Assembly: GCF_017876795.1 (NCBI RefSeq) | Contig: NZ_JAGIOR010000001.1 | Location: 1,188,501-1,252,500 of the forward strand | Length of the DNA stretch: 64,000 bases | From: Rhizobium leguminosarum | GTDB taxonomy: Bacteria > Pseudomonadota > Alphaproteobacteria > Rhizobiales > Rhizobiaceae | Reading direction: 5' to 3' | Shown here: piece by piece, positions 26,779-35,083 of the stretch | Position numbering within the stretch: position 1 is the stretch's first letter | Layout: each line of letters begins with the position of its first letter | Made by a program: the position numbers and the translations under genes | The notes under the pieces: model-generated | The model's database searches: none | The model's input: only the letters and a program-made list of their open reading frames with translations | Told to the model about the DNA's origin: nothing

Positions 26779-26814
26779 GTTTTCACGCAATCTCGGGTTT
26801 TCACGCAATCCCGG
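26779..26814. repeat. Tandem 18-bp duplication
   Basis: Two adjacent 18-base units beginning GTTTTCACGCAAT differ at one base. They follow directly on the palindrome cluster, downstream (3') of the secreted-protein gene. Confidence 0.8.
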
Positions 26815-26845
26815 ACGCAATACCGCCGCCCACTTTTGATGGAAT

Positions 26846-27337
26846 CTACTTTCCCTTCTTCACCAGTTTGCCACCGGTGCGGAAGCTGCCGGCAAACGAG
26901 GAATCCTTGCTTTCGGCCATGCATTCGATCGCGATCGGCTTGCCGGCATAGGGATTGCCGAAGGTGCAGAAGCCGGCGACCTTGACCTCCCCGGTCATCT
27001 TGTTGCCGACACCCGTGGTGACGAGGCTGAGCGGCAGGCGGGCATTACCGTTGGAAGCGGGCTTGATGCCGCTGCCGTCGCCCTGGAAGCCAAGCGCCTT
27101 GCCATCCGACGTGAAGATGAAGGTCACCACGCCATTGGGGAGGGTGACGCTGGCAAGCTCGTTCTTGCAGCCCTTGGTGGCATCGAACTTGGCGACAACA
27201 AGCTTGGCGCATTTGCCGGAAAGCGTAATGACGCCGGGAGCCCCTGGAAACGTGTCCACAGGAGCTTGCGCGGCAGAGGCCGGCAAGGCCAGGGCGGCGG
27301 AAAAAATGGCGGCGGCAACAAACGCGGATAACTTCAT
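26846..27337 (-). CDS. Secreted protein of unknown function
   Basis: A 163-residue protein with a typical signal peptide (MKLSAFVAAAIFSAALALPASAAQA). The mature part has three cysteines (GKCAKLV, KGCKNEL, GFCTFG) plus one in IECMAESK, possibly two disulfides, and a Lys-rich end. I do not recognise a domain. The ATG at 27337 is chosen because it starts the signal peptide; the frame is open further upstream but that part reads like non-coding sequence. It stands alone between a repeat cluster and the porin region. A periplasmic location is inferred. Confidence 0.7.
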   Translation of the reverse strand: MKLSAFVAAAIFSAALALPASAAQAPVDTFPGAPGVITLSGKCAKLVVAKFDATKGCKNELASVTLPNGVVTFIFTSDGKALGFQGDGSGIKPASNGNARLPLSLVTTGVGNKMTGEVKVAGFCTFGNPYAGKPIAIECMAESKDSSFAGSFRTGGKLVKKGK

Positions 27338-27679
27338 TTCGATCTCAAACCCCATGTCCTGGCGAGGCGAATCACATTTCTCAGCCTCGATTCGCCATGG
27401 CATGGCTCTGTGTTCGAATTTGGTTCCATTGTCCCTGCGGCACAACGATACCATCGGCCGCCGGGCTCTGCCGGCGATCGATTACAAGGTCAAGCAATGG
27501 GATTGGAGGCCGGACATCGACAAAGCACAGATGTGACACAACGGTGGCAAGGCGCTCATCGAGCGCCTGCCGTCTTGTACGCACTTCTGGTCAAGGGGAA
27601 TGGGCCCAGGCAGGGAAGTCCAGGCCCATTCTTTCCCGATCGGAGGTCAGTCAGATCAGGAATTTCTAGCTGCCGGTGT
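27338..27679. other. Spacer, no gene seen
   Basis: No frame here has a ribosome site or family resemblance. It presumably contains the promoter of the secreted-protein gene, which I could not place. Confidence 0.5.
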
Positions 27680-27740
27680 ACAGTGCCGCGCGTCTTTTGA
27701 GACGCGCAAAGGACGCTGCAGCACTTTGAAGTGCTGCAGC
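27680..27740. repeat. Dispersed repeat family A, copy 3, with adjoining hairpin
   Basis: Has core GCGCGTCttttgaGACGCGC followed by AAAGGACGCTG. It runs into a perfect hairpin, CTGCAGCACTT / AAGTGCTGCAG, which ends six bases before the porin stop and could terminate the porin message. Confidence 0.75.
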
Positions 27741-27746
27741 CTTTTA

Positions 27747-28790
27747 TTAGAACGCGCGCTGCAGGCGGAAGTAGCCCGAGGTTACTTCATCAGCATTGTC
27801 CGGATCGAGGTACTGAACCGAGACCTTAGCTGCGAGGTTGTCGACGATCTGATAGTCGATCGTTACGCCAGCTTTCCAGGCGCTGACGTCGTCGTTGAAC
27901 TCGCCGGCAGTGACACCGTAGTTGTCATAGTACTGAACAGCCGGGGTGATCTTGAGCTTGTCGGTCGCCTTGATGGCGTATTCGGCAGCGATCGCCCATT
28001 CAGCCTTGTTGTAATAGGCGTTCGGGTTCGTTGCGTAGACAACTGCGAGGCCGAGCGTGCCCGGTCCGACAGCAACCGTACCCATAGCGCGGACGGCGCC
28101 TTCTTCGTTGTCGGTGTCGTAACCGGCCGTGATCTGGTAGCTGAAAGCACCAGCCTTACCGCCGAGACCAACAGCAACGCCGACGTTGTTGGCGGTTTCG
28201 CCATCATAGAACGGGCTGTCTTCCAGCTCGTCGACGCTGATGCCAGCGTAGAAGGCGTCGGTTTCGTACTGATAACGGATGGAGTTATGCAGCGTGACCG
28301 GAGAACCGATGTCGTCGGTTTCGCCGGAGAGGCCGTCATCCCACCAGCTGTAGAACAGACCAGCGCGGAAGCCGGCGATGTCGAGGTAGGCTGAGTCGAG
28401 CTGAGCCTTCTGAGCCGAGGCGTTGTCAGCATTGAACTGCATGACGATGACGCCGGTCAGCGGACCATATTCGGTGTCGCTCTTGGCCGTGAACTGAACC
28501 TGGCCGCGCGTACGGGCGTCCCAATCCGAGTCGTTGGGGACGGAACCGCCGCCGCTGGCGCCGATCGAGCTGGCGTGCGGTGCAACGTCAACCTGGAAAC
28601 GGATGTAGCCGTTGATCTTGAGGCAGGTTTCGGTGCCCGGGATGTAGAAGTAGCCGGTGCCGTAAGCGTCGCAGACGCGGACATATTCAACCGGTTCCGG
28701 CTCGGCAGCAACGATAGCGTCAGCAGCCTGAGCGCCGGATACTGCTGCAAGTGCAGCAGCCGAGCCGAGAAGAAGGCTCTTAATGTTCAT
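27747..28790 (-). CDS. ropA: Outer-membrane porin, RopA type
   Basis: A 347-residue porin of the alphaproteobacterial Porin_2 family (Omp2b of Brucella, RopA of Rhizobium). The signal peptide MNIKSLLLGSAAALAAVSGAQA is followed by the family start region EPVEYVRVCDAYGTGYFYIPGTETCLKINGYIRFQ with its two cysteines. It ends in an aromatic residue (FRLQRAF), as barrels do. It forms a trimeric diffusion channel in the outer membrane. The ATG follows GGAGG. The leader contains a nested hairpin (28818-28861). The paralogue designation is uncertain because rhizobia carry several. Confidence 0.93.
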   Translation of the reverse strand: MNIKSLLLGSAAALAAVSGAQAADAIVAAEPEPVEYVRVCDAYGTGYFYIPGTETCLKINGYIRFQVDVAPHASSIGASGGGSVPNDSDWDARTRGQVQFTAKSDTEYGPLTGVIVMQFNADNASAQKAQLDSAYLDIAGFRAGLFYSWWDDGLSGETDDIGSPVTLHNSIRYQYETDAFYAGISVDELEDSPFYDGETANNVGVAVGLGGKAGAFSYQITAGYDTDNEEGAVRAMGTVAVGPGTLGLAVVYATNPNAYYNKAEWAIAAEYAIKATDKLKITPAVQYYDNYGVTAGEFNDDVSAWKAGVTIDYQIVDNLAAKVSVQYLDPDNADEVTSGYFRLQRAF

Positions 28791-28817
28791 GGAATAACCT
28801 CCAGTTCAGATGCAAGA

Positions 28818-28861
28818 GGATGAAGACCGTTGCCATCGGCAGTCCCTACGTATCTTCATCC
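28818..28861 (-). promoter_or_regulatory. Nested hairpin in the porin leader
   Basis: GGATGAAGA (minus strand, from 28861) pairs perfectly with TCTTCATCC (to 28818). Inside it is a second stem, TGCC-GAT-GGCA (28831-28841). It lies 28 bases before the porin start, where a stability or small-RNA control element would be expected. Confidence 0.5.
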
Positions 28862-29278
28862 CGTGTGACCGAAGCGGCACCCTTTAGCTTGGCGCCTGCC
28901 TCGCCGCGGAAATTACATAGGCGATGCTGCGCTGCAACGAGATTGTCGATCATGACAGCAGGCCATGTCAGCTATGTTGCTGAAATAACACGCGTTTTGT
29001 CAAAAACCTGTCATCTCTCCGTCACAAAATCGGGCTGCCGGATACTGGAGCAACGAGGGGATGAAACTTGAGCCGGCGGCGTGCAATTGATGGTCGTGTG
29101 AGCACGGGCTCATATGCGACGCGTCATGACTGCCATCCGCACCGACCGGCCAAAAGCCGACAGCATGGTTTGCCGGAACAGGCCATGTCGATGTCGCCTC
29201 GAGAAGCGGCGAAGGTCCGGCATCGGCAAAAATAAATGAGAAGGGGACAAAGAAAATTCACCAATCAGCGGCTTGGCG
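28862..29278. other. Spacer upstream of the porin, no gene seen
   Basis: No frame, tRNA or strong hairpin is seen in these ~417 bases. The porin promoter must be at its left end, but I found no convincing -35/-10 pair. Confidence 0.5.
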
Positions 29279-29300
29279 AAAATCCCTTGTGGGGCAAGGG
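29279..29300 (-). terminator. Terminator of tRNA-Val
   Basis: CCCTTG (29284-29289) and CAAGGG (29295-29300) form a stem followed on the minus strand by ATTTTC. It lies just after the tRNA 3' end. Confidence 0.7.
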
Positions 29301-29307
29301 GATCGGA

Positions 29308-29382
<75 letters not shown>

Positions 29383-29466
29383 ATCCGATGGCGGCGCATA
29401 GATCACAAAACCTTTGGAGCCGTCAATAGGCTTTTTTCAGTTTTGTGACGCGCCGCCCGGCAACCC

Positions 29467-29829
29467 TTATGCGGCAAGCATCTTGTTGACCTCGTCGACG
29501 AGATCACGCAGGTGGAAAGGCTTGGAAAGCACCTTGGCATCCTTCGGCGCCTTCGAATCAGGGTTCAGTGCCACCGCCGCAAAACCGGTGATGAACATTA
29601 CCTTCAGGTCGGGGTCGAGTTCGGTGGCGCGGCGCGCCAACTCGATGCCGTCCATCTCGGGCATGACGATATCGGTCAACAGCAGCGAAAACGGCTCCTC
29701 GCGCAGCCGGTCGTAGGCGCTGGCGCCATTGTCATAGGAAAGGACCTTGTAACCGGCCTTTTCGAGCGCTTTCACCAGGAAGCGGCGCATGTCGTTGTCG
29801 TCTTCTGCGAGAAGTATCTTCTGAGTCAT
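29467..29829 (-). CDS. cpdR: Single-domain response regulator CpdR
   Basis: A 120-residue stand-alone receiver domain. In Caulobacter and Sinorhizobium CpdR, when unphosphorylated, brings the ClpXP protease to the cell pole to destroy cell-cycle proteins such as CtrA, and is needed for proper symbiosis. Visible are the acidic pocket (LLAEDDND), phosphoacceptor D53 in LLTDIVMPEMDG, the FITGF switch residue and the KPFHLRDL lysine. The sequence agrees with CpdR as remembered, not just with generic receivers. The ATG at 29829 is used; a TTG precedes it by one codon. It would receive phosphate from the CckA-ChpT relay encoded elsewhere. Confidence 0.92.
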   Translation of the reverse strand: MTQKILLAEDDNDMRRFLVKALEKAGYKVLSYDNGASAYDRLREEPFSLLLTDIVMPEMDGIELARRATELDPDLKVMFITGFAAVALNPDSKAPKDAKVLSKPFHLRDLVDEVNKMLAA

Positions 29830-30017
29830 CAATCCAGACCGCTGATCAATAAGTTTTTGGTGGGCTGCCAGGCGTTTACACTAGTCTTTACCCGGTAAAC
29901 AACCGGTGAATTGCCCGTGCGCGACCGCCATCCCTGCTACATAGTATGGACTTGCGGCCGGGCAACTGGCAACATGGGCAAAGCAGTCAGTTCATGACAT
30001 GGTAAAGAGGGCCGAAA

Positions 30018-30899
30018 GTGCCGGAAATACGCGAATACGAGCTTTTTGAGGTTCATGAGCCCGTGTCGCAGACCATCCCCTTCGTCTACAACTCCCCCCA
30101 TAGCGGCCGTATTTATCCACCGGAATTTATCGCGCAGTCCAGGCTCGAGGGTATCGCCATCCGCCGTTCCGAGGATCACTATGTCGACGAGCTGTTCGGC
30201 TCGGCCGTGACACTCGGCGCCCCGCTGCTGGCGGCCAACTTTCCGCGCGCCTATCTCGATGTCAACCGCGAGCCCTATGAGCTCGATCCGCGGATGTTCG
30301 ACGGGCTGTTGCCACCCTATGCCAATGTCAATTCGCTCCGGGTCGCCGGCGGGCTCGGCACCATTCCGCGTATCGTCGCCGAGAACATGGAGATCTATGC
30401 GCGGCGCCTGCCGGTGCAGGAGGGGCTCGAGCGGGTCGAGGCGGTCTACAAGCCTTATCATGCAGCGCTCCGCCGGCTGATCGCGCGGACGCATGTGCAG
30501 TTCGGCTTCGGCGTGCTGATCGACTGCCACTCGATGCCCGGCAATGTGCGCGTCGCCGGCAGTACCGCGCGGCCTGACTTCATCATCGGCGATCGCTATG
30601 GCACCAGCGCTTCGGCCGAACTTTCGCGCGCCGCCATCGCCATCCTCGAGGAAATGGGCTTTGCGGCGATCCGCAACAAGCCTTATGCCGGCGGCTTCAT
30701 CACCGAACATTACGGCCGGCCTTCGCGCGGACTGCACGCGCTGCAGATCGAAGTAAACCGGGCGATCTATGTCGACGAGGTGACGCTGGAGAAACGCGCC
30801 GACTTCGCCGCGGTCGCTGAGGCGGTCACGGGTTTCATGCAGCAGATGGCGGATTATGTCGAGAAATTCGCCGGCGACCGGGCGCTGGCCGCCGAATAA
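30018..30899 (+). CDS. N-formylglutamate amidohydrolase family protein
   Basis: A 293-residue cytosolic metal-dependent hydrolase. The family motifs are clear: VYNSPHSGRIYPPEF near the start (metal ligand His), the RRSEDHYVDELF block, DVNREPYELDPRMF and LIDCHSMPGN. HutG-type members hydrolyse N-formylglutamate to glutamate and formate in histidine breakdown, but no hut genes are close, so the true substrate may differ. Translation starts at a GTG (30018) after an AGAGGG site. It is divergent from cpdR and followed by the small RNA on the opposite strand. Confidence 0.88.
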   Translation: MPEIREYELFEVHEPVSQTIPFVYNSPHSGRIYPPEFIAQSRLEGIAIRRSEDHYVDELFGSAVTLGAPLLAANFPRAYLDVNREPYELDPRMFDGLLPPYANVNSLRVAGGLGTIPRIVAENMEIYARRLPVQEGLERVEAVYKPYHAALRRLIARTHVQFGFGVLIDCHSMPGNVRVAGSTARPDFIIGDRYGTSASAELSRAAIAILEEMGFAAIRNKPYAGGFITEHYGRPSRGLHALQIEVNRAIYVDEVTLEKRADFAAVAEAVTGFMQQMADYVEKFAGDRALAAE

Positions 30900-30959
30900 C
30901 CTGCGTCGATTACGCCGATATTTTCCGGCCATGTCTCCGGGCCAAAAATTCTCCCGGCC

Positions 30960-31039
30960 AAAAAAAACCGCGCTTGTAAGCGCGGCTAAGTCTAGGGAGG
31001 AAACACCCAAGGAGGGTATTTACAGTCAGAAGACTGTAC
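30960..31039 (-). ncRNA. mmgR: Small RNA of the suhB/MmgR family
   Basis: On the minus strand: a 5' hairpin ACAGTC-TTCT-GACTGT (31022-31037), an unpaired pyrimidine-rich middle with CCTCCTTGGG and TTCCTCCC (anti-ribosome-site motifs), and a strong terminator CCGCGCTT/AAGCGCGG (30968-30985) ending in eight T. No protein gene on this strand needs that terminator. The RNA would be about 80 nt. Size, architecture and position directly upstream of an inositol-phosphatase-like gene fit the suhB RNA family, called MmgR in Sinorhizobium meliloti, where it limits polyhydroxybutyrate granules. Family membership is recalled, not computed. Confidence 0.8.
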
Positions 31040-31044
31040 CAAGG

Positions 31045-31074
31045 ACGCTACTATTGCATTGCACAAATGTCAAG
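31045..31074 (-). promoter_or_regulatory. Promoter of the small RNA
   Basis: CTTGACA (31068-31074) on the minus strand, a 17-base gap and a weak TAGCGT -10 (31045-31050). This predicts a start near 31039, just before the 5' hairpin. Confidence 0.55.
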
Positions 31075-31227
31075 CAATATATTGCGCTGCGACATCTTTG
31101 GGCAGTGGGCGCGCGATGGAAGCGATTGGAGGGTTCACCCACGTCCCGATCGAACTGCCTGCTATGTTTGCATTCCCGCTGCTTTTCGTTATGAAAGCGT
31201 CACTCCCGCCAGCCAAACGGATCCCTC

Positions 31228-32001
31228 ATGCTTCCTGACCGTTCGTTCTTCAACCGTTTGGCGGAGGCCGCCCGAGCCGAGACGCTGCCGCGCTTCCGCT
31301 CCGGCCTCGATGTCACGAACAAGCTTTCCTCCGGTTTCGATCCGGTGACGGAGGGCGACCGGGCGGCCGAACTCGCCATCCGGGCGCTGATCGAGGAAAA
31401 TTTCCCCGGCCACGGCATTCTCGGCGAGGAACACGGCAATGTCGGGCTCGACCGCGAATATGTCTGGGTGATCGATCCGATCGACGGTACGCGCGCCTTC
31501 ATCTCAGGCGTGCCGGTATGGGGAACGCTGATCGGCCTGCAGAAAGAAGGGCGGGCGATCATGGGCATGATCGAACAGCCGTTTACCGGCGAACGTTATT
31601 TCGCCGACCAGAACGGCTCGCTCTATACCGGCCCTGAGGGCGAACTGCGGCTGGCGACGCGCCAGTGCGACACGCTTTCGAACGCCATCCTGTTCACTAC
31701 CTCCCCGCATCTCTTTGCCGGTGACGAGATGGAGAAATACCGCGAGATCGAGGGTCAGGTCCGGCTCTTCCGCTACGGCTGCGACTGCTATGCCTATGCG
31801 CTGCTTGCCGCCGGCCATATCGATCTCGTCATCGAAAACAGCCTGAAACCCTATGACGTCGGCGGCATCATTCCCGTCATCGAAGGGGCGGGCGGCATCA
31901 TCACCACCTGGGACGGCGGACGGCCTGAGAACGGCGGCTCGATCATCGCTGCCGGCAGCCGGGCGGTCTACGAGCAGGCGATCGCCGTCCTGCAGCGCTA
32001 A
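31228..32001 (+). CDS. hisN: Histidinol-phosphatase of the inositol monophosphatase family
   Basis: A 257-residue Mg-dependent phosphatase. The family's metal-binding motifs are all present: GEEHG, DPIDGTRAFISGVPVWG (WVIDPIDGT block) and the C-terminal KPYDVGGIIPVIEGAGG. The DGTRAFISG wording and short length fit the HisN-type histidinol-phosphatases described in actinobacteria and alphaproteobacteria better than SuhB, but an inositol or other sugar phosphatase is possible. The ATG lies about 190 bases from the start of the small RNA, with which it is divergent. The gene is single and not in a his operon. Confidence 0.87.
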   Translation: MLPDRSFFNRLAEAARAETLPRFRSGLDVTNKLSSGFDPVTEGDRAAELAIRALIEENFPGHGILGEEHGNVGLDREYVWVIDPIDGTRAFISGVPVWGTLIGLQKEGRAIMGMIEQPFTGERYFADQNGSLYTGPEGELRLATRQCDTLSNAILFTTSPHLFAGDEMEKYREIEGQVRLFRYGCDCYAYALLAAGHIDLVIENSLKPYDVGGIIPVIEGAGGIITTWDGGRPENGGSIIAAGSRAVYEQAIAVLQR

Positions 32002-32048
32002 TCCCGGGGTCAGCTCTGCTGATCCCACGGTTAGAAGCGCTGATCCGG

Positions 32049-33023
32049 TCACGTGCCGAGGGCGGCGACGTCCTGGTTTTCTTCGGCATCGCTGCCGGGA
32101 ATGAAGGCGTGGAAGGCGGCAAGGGCGGCCGCGCGATAGGTATCCCGTTCCTGGAAGATCTCGTGACGGGCGCCGTTGATTGGCACCAACTGACCGGCGC
32201 GGAAATACCGCGAGAGCCGCTCCTGCGCCGTATAGGGCACGACACCATCACGCGTCGGGGCGATGACGATGGTCGGGATGGTGATCGAGAAGAGATGATT
32301 GGGCGAAGTGACCCGGTCCATGGTGCGAAAAGCCTCGGTCAGCCAGCGGGCCGTCGGCGGCCCGAGCGTCAGTTCCGGATGGGCTTTCATCATCGCGACA
32401 TTGCGCTCGAAGCGGGTTTCGTCCGAGGTCAGCGGATTGTCGCGGAAATCCGGCTCCTTCAGTTTCGAGGTCAGCGGCAGGAAGCCGAGGCCGAGGGCGG
32501 TCAGCGTGCCGGCCAGCGTTCGGATGACGCGGGGCGAAGCCGCCTGGCCAGTCAGGCCGATGAAGGGCGCCGACAACACCATGCGATCGATACGGGTGGT
32601 AAGATAGGGGGCGGCCGAGAGCGCGATCAGCCCGCCTGTGGAATGGGCGAGCAGGAAGAAGGGCAGGCGGGTATCCGGGAGCACCACCTTTTCGAGGAAG
32701 GTGTCGAGATCACGCTCGTAATCGACGAAGCGGCGGATGTGGCCGTGATTGCGGCGTTTCAGCAGCCGCGGCGAACCGCCTTGGCCGCGCATGTCGAAGG
32801 TGGCTACCCAGAGGCCTTTGGCCGTCAGGTCGCGGATCGTCTCGAAATATTTTTCGATATATTCGTTGCGGCCATGCAGGATGACGACCGTGCCCTTGGC
32901 GACCTGGGCACTGGCGCGGAAGACGGCATAACGCAGCCGGTGACCGTCATGGGTTTCGAAGAACCCTTCCGCGCGGTTTTCCGGGGCGGGATTGTCGGGC
33001 GTCGAATAGAGAACCTGATCCAT
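32049..33023 (-). CDS. Alpha/beta hydrolase, lysophospholipase-like
   Basis: A 324-residue serine hydrolase. The nucleophile elbow is AHSTGGL, the oxyanion region is VVILHGRNEYIEKY, and the acid and His are in APTRDGVVPY and NGARHEIFQE. These, with the loop FDMRGQGGSPRL, are typical of the PldB/monoglyceride lipase group, which removes an acyl chain from lysophospholipids or monoacylglycerols. There is no signal peptide. The ATG at 33023 begins the conserved part; the open frame continues upstream without family resemblance. It converges with the HisN-like gene, and a GGGGTCAGC/GCTGATCCC hairpin lies between them. Confidence 0.85.
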   Translation of the reverse strand: MDQVLYSTPDNPAPENRAEGFFETHDGHRLRYAVFRASAQVAKGTVVILHGRNEYIEKYFETIRDLTAKGLWVATFDMRGQGGSPRLLKRRNHGHIRRFVDYERDLDTFLEKVVLPDTRLPFFLLAHSTGGLIALSAAPYLTTRIDRMVLSAPFIGLTGQAASPRVIRTLAGTLTALGLGFLPLTSKLKEPDFRDNPLTSDETRFERNVAMMKAHPELTLGPPTARWLTEAFRTMDRVTSPNHLFSITIPTIVIAPTRDGVVPYTAQERLSRYFRAGQLVPINGARHEIFQERDTYRAAALAAFHAFIPGSDAEENQDVAALGT

Positions 33024-33310
33024 GACTTTGCCAATGCGCCGCTGCTGAGTGCTTCGTCTCCAGGGATAGCGCATGGCATTCGGCTTGGAAAGCGTTGGGG
33101 CCGCCAAGCCGCGGCCCGAAAAGGGCCGGCAGGAGCATGAGGGTGCTCGCAGCCGGCCGAGTTTGAGGCTGAAGAAGAAGGGACGATGCACTTCAGCCGC
33201 CGGGACCAGATTCACCCGACGTTGCGATCTCTAGGCTCACGCATGTGAATGCGCTCCGAACCGGCCGTTCATGCGGGGTTCACGGGCCGATCGAGGCGAT
33301 TTCGAGAGGT

Positions 33311-33339
33311 CTTGAACTCGTCAAATCCCATCACCATCT
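33311..33339 (+). promoter_or_regulatory. Heat-shock (RpoH) promoter of hsp20
   Basis: CTTGAA (33311-33316), a 17-base spacer and CCATCT (33334-33339) match the alphaproteobacterial RpoH consensus. It lies about 106 bases before the hsp20 start and predicts a 100-base leader. Confidence 0.6.
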
Positions 33340-33345
33340 CCGTTC

Positions 33346-33445
33346 TGCGGGTGCCGAAGAGGGCCCGCGCAACCGTCCCGAGGCTGCCAACGATGGGGTT
33401 TCAGGGGCATTTCATCGCAACACGTCGCTTCCACAGGAGGACATC
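33346..33445 (+). promoter_or_regulatory. ROSE-like RNA thermometer in the hsp20 leader
   Basis: Three successive hairpins are seen. The first is GCGGG/CCCGC (about 33347-33369) and the second AACC/GGTT (33371-33400). The last sequesters the ribosome site: CTTCC (33428-33432) pairs with GGAGG (33436-33440), extended by GT/AC across a bulged CG. A bulged G opposite the ribosome site is the hallmark of ROSE elements on rhizobial small heat-shock genes. Melting at high temperature would free the site. Confidence 0.6.
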
Positions 33446-33916
33446 ATGCGTCACGTAGACTTCTCTCCCCTTTATCGTTCCACCGTCGGTTTCGACCGGC
33501 TGTTCACCATGCTCGACAGTCTTGCCCAGCCGGAGCAGGCCCAGACCTATCCGCCCTATAATATCGAGCGCACCGGTGAAAACACCTATCGCATTACCAT
33601 GGCGGTTGCCGGTTTCGACGAGACCGAACTTTCGATCGAGGCCCATGCCCATGTGCTGTCCGTGAAAGGTGAAAAGAACGAGGAACCTGCCGAAAGCGGC
33701 GAATTCCTCTACCGCGGCATTGCCAAGCGCGCCTTCGAGCGGCGCTTCCAGCTTGCCGACCATGTCGAGGTGACCGCCGCTTCGCTGAAGAACGGGTTGC
33801 TGCACATCGACCTTCTGCGCAACATTCCCGAGGCCATGAAGCCCCGCAAGATTGCGATCGCCGCAGAACCGGTCGAGGCTCCGAAGGCCATCGAAGCGCA
33901 GATTATCAACGGCTGA
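33446..33916 (+). CDS. Small heat-shock protein Hsp20
   Basis: A 156-residue ATP-independent chaperone that holds unfolded proteins. The N-terminal MRHVDFSPLYRSTVGFDRLFTMLDS is typical of class A rhizobial HspA/IbpA proteins. The alpha-crystallin domain spans about 35-130, ending with the GLLHIDLLRNIPE stretch that carries the usual (L)xI(D)L strand, and the IxI-like tail is RKIAIA. The start is the ATG at 33446 after CAGGAGG; the upstream open frame is the leader read through. The heat-shock promoter and ROSE-like leader give both transcriptional and translational heat control. A good terminator follows. Confidence 0.93.
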   Translation: MRHVDFSPLYRSTVGFDRLFTMLDSLAQPEQAQTYPPYNIERTGENTYRITMAVAGFDETELSIEAHAHVLSVKGEKNEEPAESGEFLYRGIAKRAFERRFQLADHVEVTAASLKNGLLHIDLLRNIPEAMKPRKIAIAAEPVEAPKAIEAQIING

Positions 33917-33941
33917 TTGTTTCCCCTTTCGGGTAAAAGAG

Positions 33942-33969
33942 ACGGCGCTCCCATGGGGGCGCCGTTTTT
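33942..33969 (+). terminator. Terminator of hsp20
   Basis: ACGGCGCTCCC pairs with GGGGGCGCCGT, followed by TTTTTA. It also faces the convergent transporter gene and may act for both. Confidence 0.9.
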
Positions 33970-33985
33970 ATTGTGGCATTCCGGT

Positions 33986-35020
33986 TCAAGCCGGGCTCGC
34001 GGCTTCGTCTATTTCTTTTTCCGTCGCCCGGCGGGCCGCGGCGGCCGCGTATTTCTGAGCGATCACGGCGCAGACCATCAACTGGATCTGGTGGAAGAGC
34101 ATCAGCGGCAACACGATCGCACCGATCGACTGGCCGGCGAAAATGACGTTGGCCATCGGCACGCCGCTTGCGAGGCTCTTCTTCGAGCCGCAGAAAGTGA
34201 TGGTGATCTGGTCGGGCCTGTTGAAGCCCAGGCTACGGCTGCCGAACATCGTCAAAGCTAGGACAATTGCCAGCAGAACCATATCGGCGACGATGACGAC
34301 GGCGATATCGGCGATCGAGAAAGTGTGCCACAGGCCCTCAACGACCGCCGTGCTGAAGGCGAGATAGACGACCATCAGGATCGAGCCGCGGTCGACAGGC
34401 ATCAGGATCTTCTTCTTGGCGCGGATCCAGTCGCCGATCCAAGGCTGGAGGATCTGGCCGACGATAAAGGGGGCAAGCAGCTTCAGCAGGATCTGCTGCA
34501 GGGCGTCGAAGGAGAAGCCGCCATGGCCGCCGACTGAAAACAGCAGGCCGACGAGCAGCGGTGTCAGAAACATGCCGAAGATGTTGGAAGCCGAGGCCGA
34601 GCAGATGGCGGCGGGCACGTTGCCGCCGGCCATCGAGGTGAAGGCGATCGACGACTGTACCGTCGACGGCAGCAGGCAGAGGAAGAGGATGCCGAGATAA
34701 AGCGGCTGCGGCAGGATGGTGTCGGGGATCAATCCGAGCGCCAGGCCCAGCAGCGGGAAGATGCCGAAGGTGGTCAGCAGAATGACAAGATGCAGGCGCC
34801 AATGCAGCAGGCCTGATATGACGACATCGCGCGAGAGGCGGGCGCCATGCAGGAAGAACAACAGCGCGATGGCAAAATCGGTGGCGATGCTGAAATAACC
34901 CGCGAATGTGCCGCGCGCCGGAAGCAGCGAGGCGAGGATAACGGTGCAGACCAGCAGGGTGGTGAACGTATCGGGCAGAAAGCGGCGCATGGCGATCTCG
35001 CGGCGTGATAAAACAGTCAT
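33986..35020 (-). CDS. Bile acid:sodium symporter family transporter
   Basis: A ~344-residue inner-membrane protein with nine or ten hydrophobic segments. It belongs to the SBF/ASBT-like family (YfeH type): the LFFLHGARLSRDVV start block, the LPSTVQSSIAFTSMAGGNVPAAICSASASN crossover region and the ITFCGSKKSLASGVPMANVIF block are distinctive. Substrates are organic anions, unknown here. The start is taken at the ATG 35020 (MTVLSRREIAMRRF), six bases after GGACGAG; another ATG lies at 35035. It is divergent from a LysR-type gene 63 bases away, which is its likely regulator. Confidence 0.88.
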   Translation of the reverse strand: MTVLSRREIAMRRFLPDTFTTLLVCTVILASLLPARGTFAGYFSIATDFAIALLFFLHGARLSRDVVISGLLHWRLHLVILLTTFGIFPLLGLALGLIPDTILPQPLYLGILFLCLLPSTVQSSIAFTSMAGGNVPAAICSASASNIFGMFLTPLLVGLLFSVGGHGGFSFDALQQILLKLLAPFIVGQILQPWIGDWIRAKKKILMPVDRGSILMVVYLAFSTAVVEGLWHTFSIADIAVVIVADMVLLAIVLALTMFGSRSLGFNRPDQITITFCGSKKSLASGVPMANVIFAGQSIGAIVLPLMLFHQIQLMVCAVIAQKYAAAAARRATEKEIDEAASPA

Positions 35021-35083
35021 TGTTTTCTCGTCCATTGTGATCCAGGATGCAAGGAATAACAGTTATCGAGAAACTGGATTTCT

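Noticed and set aside
27397..27700. Small plus-strand frames between the secreted protein and the porin
   Set aside because: Overlapping frames without ribosome site; composition is that of spacer and repeat.
29101..29270. A second RNA gene upstream of the porin
   Set aside because: No terminator, hairpin or promoter pattern like that of the small RNA at 30960.
32005..32030. GGGGTCAGC/GCTGATCCC hairpin as terminator between HisN-like and hydrolase genes
   Set aside because: No T run on either side, so kept only as a remark.
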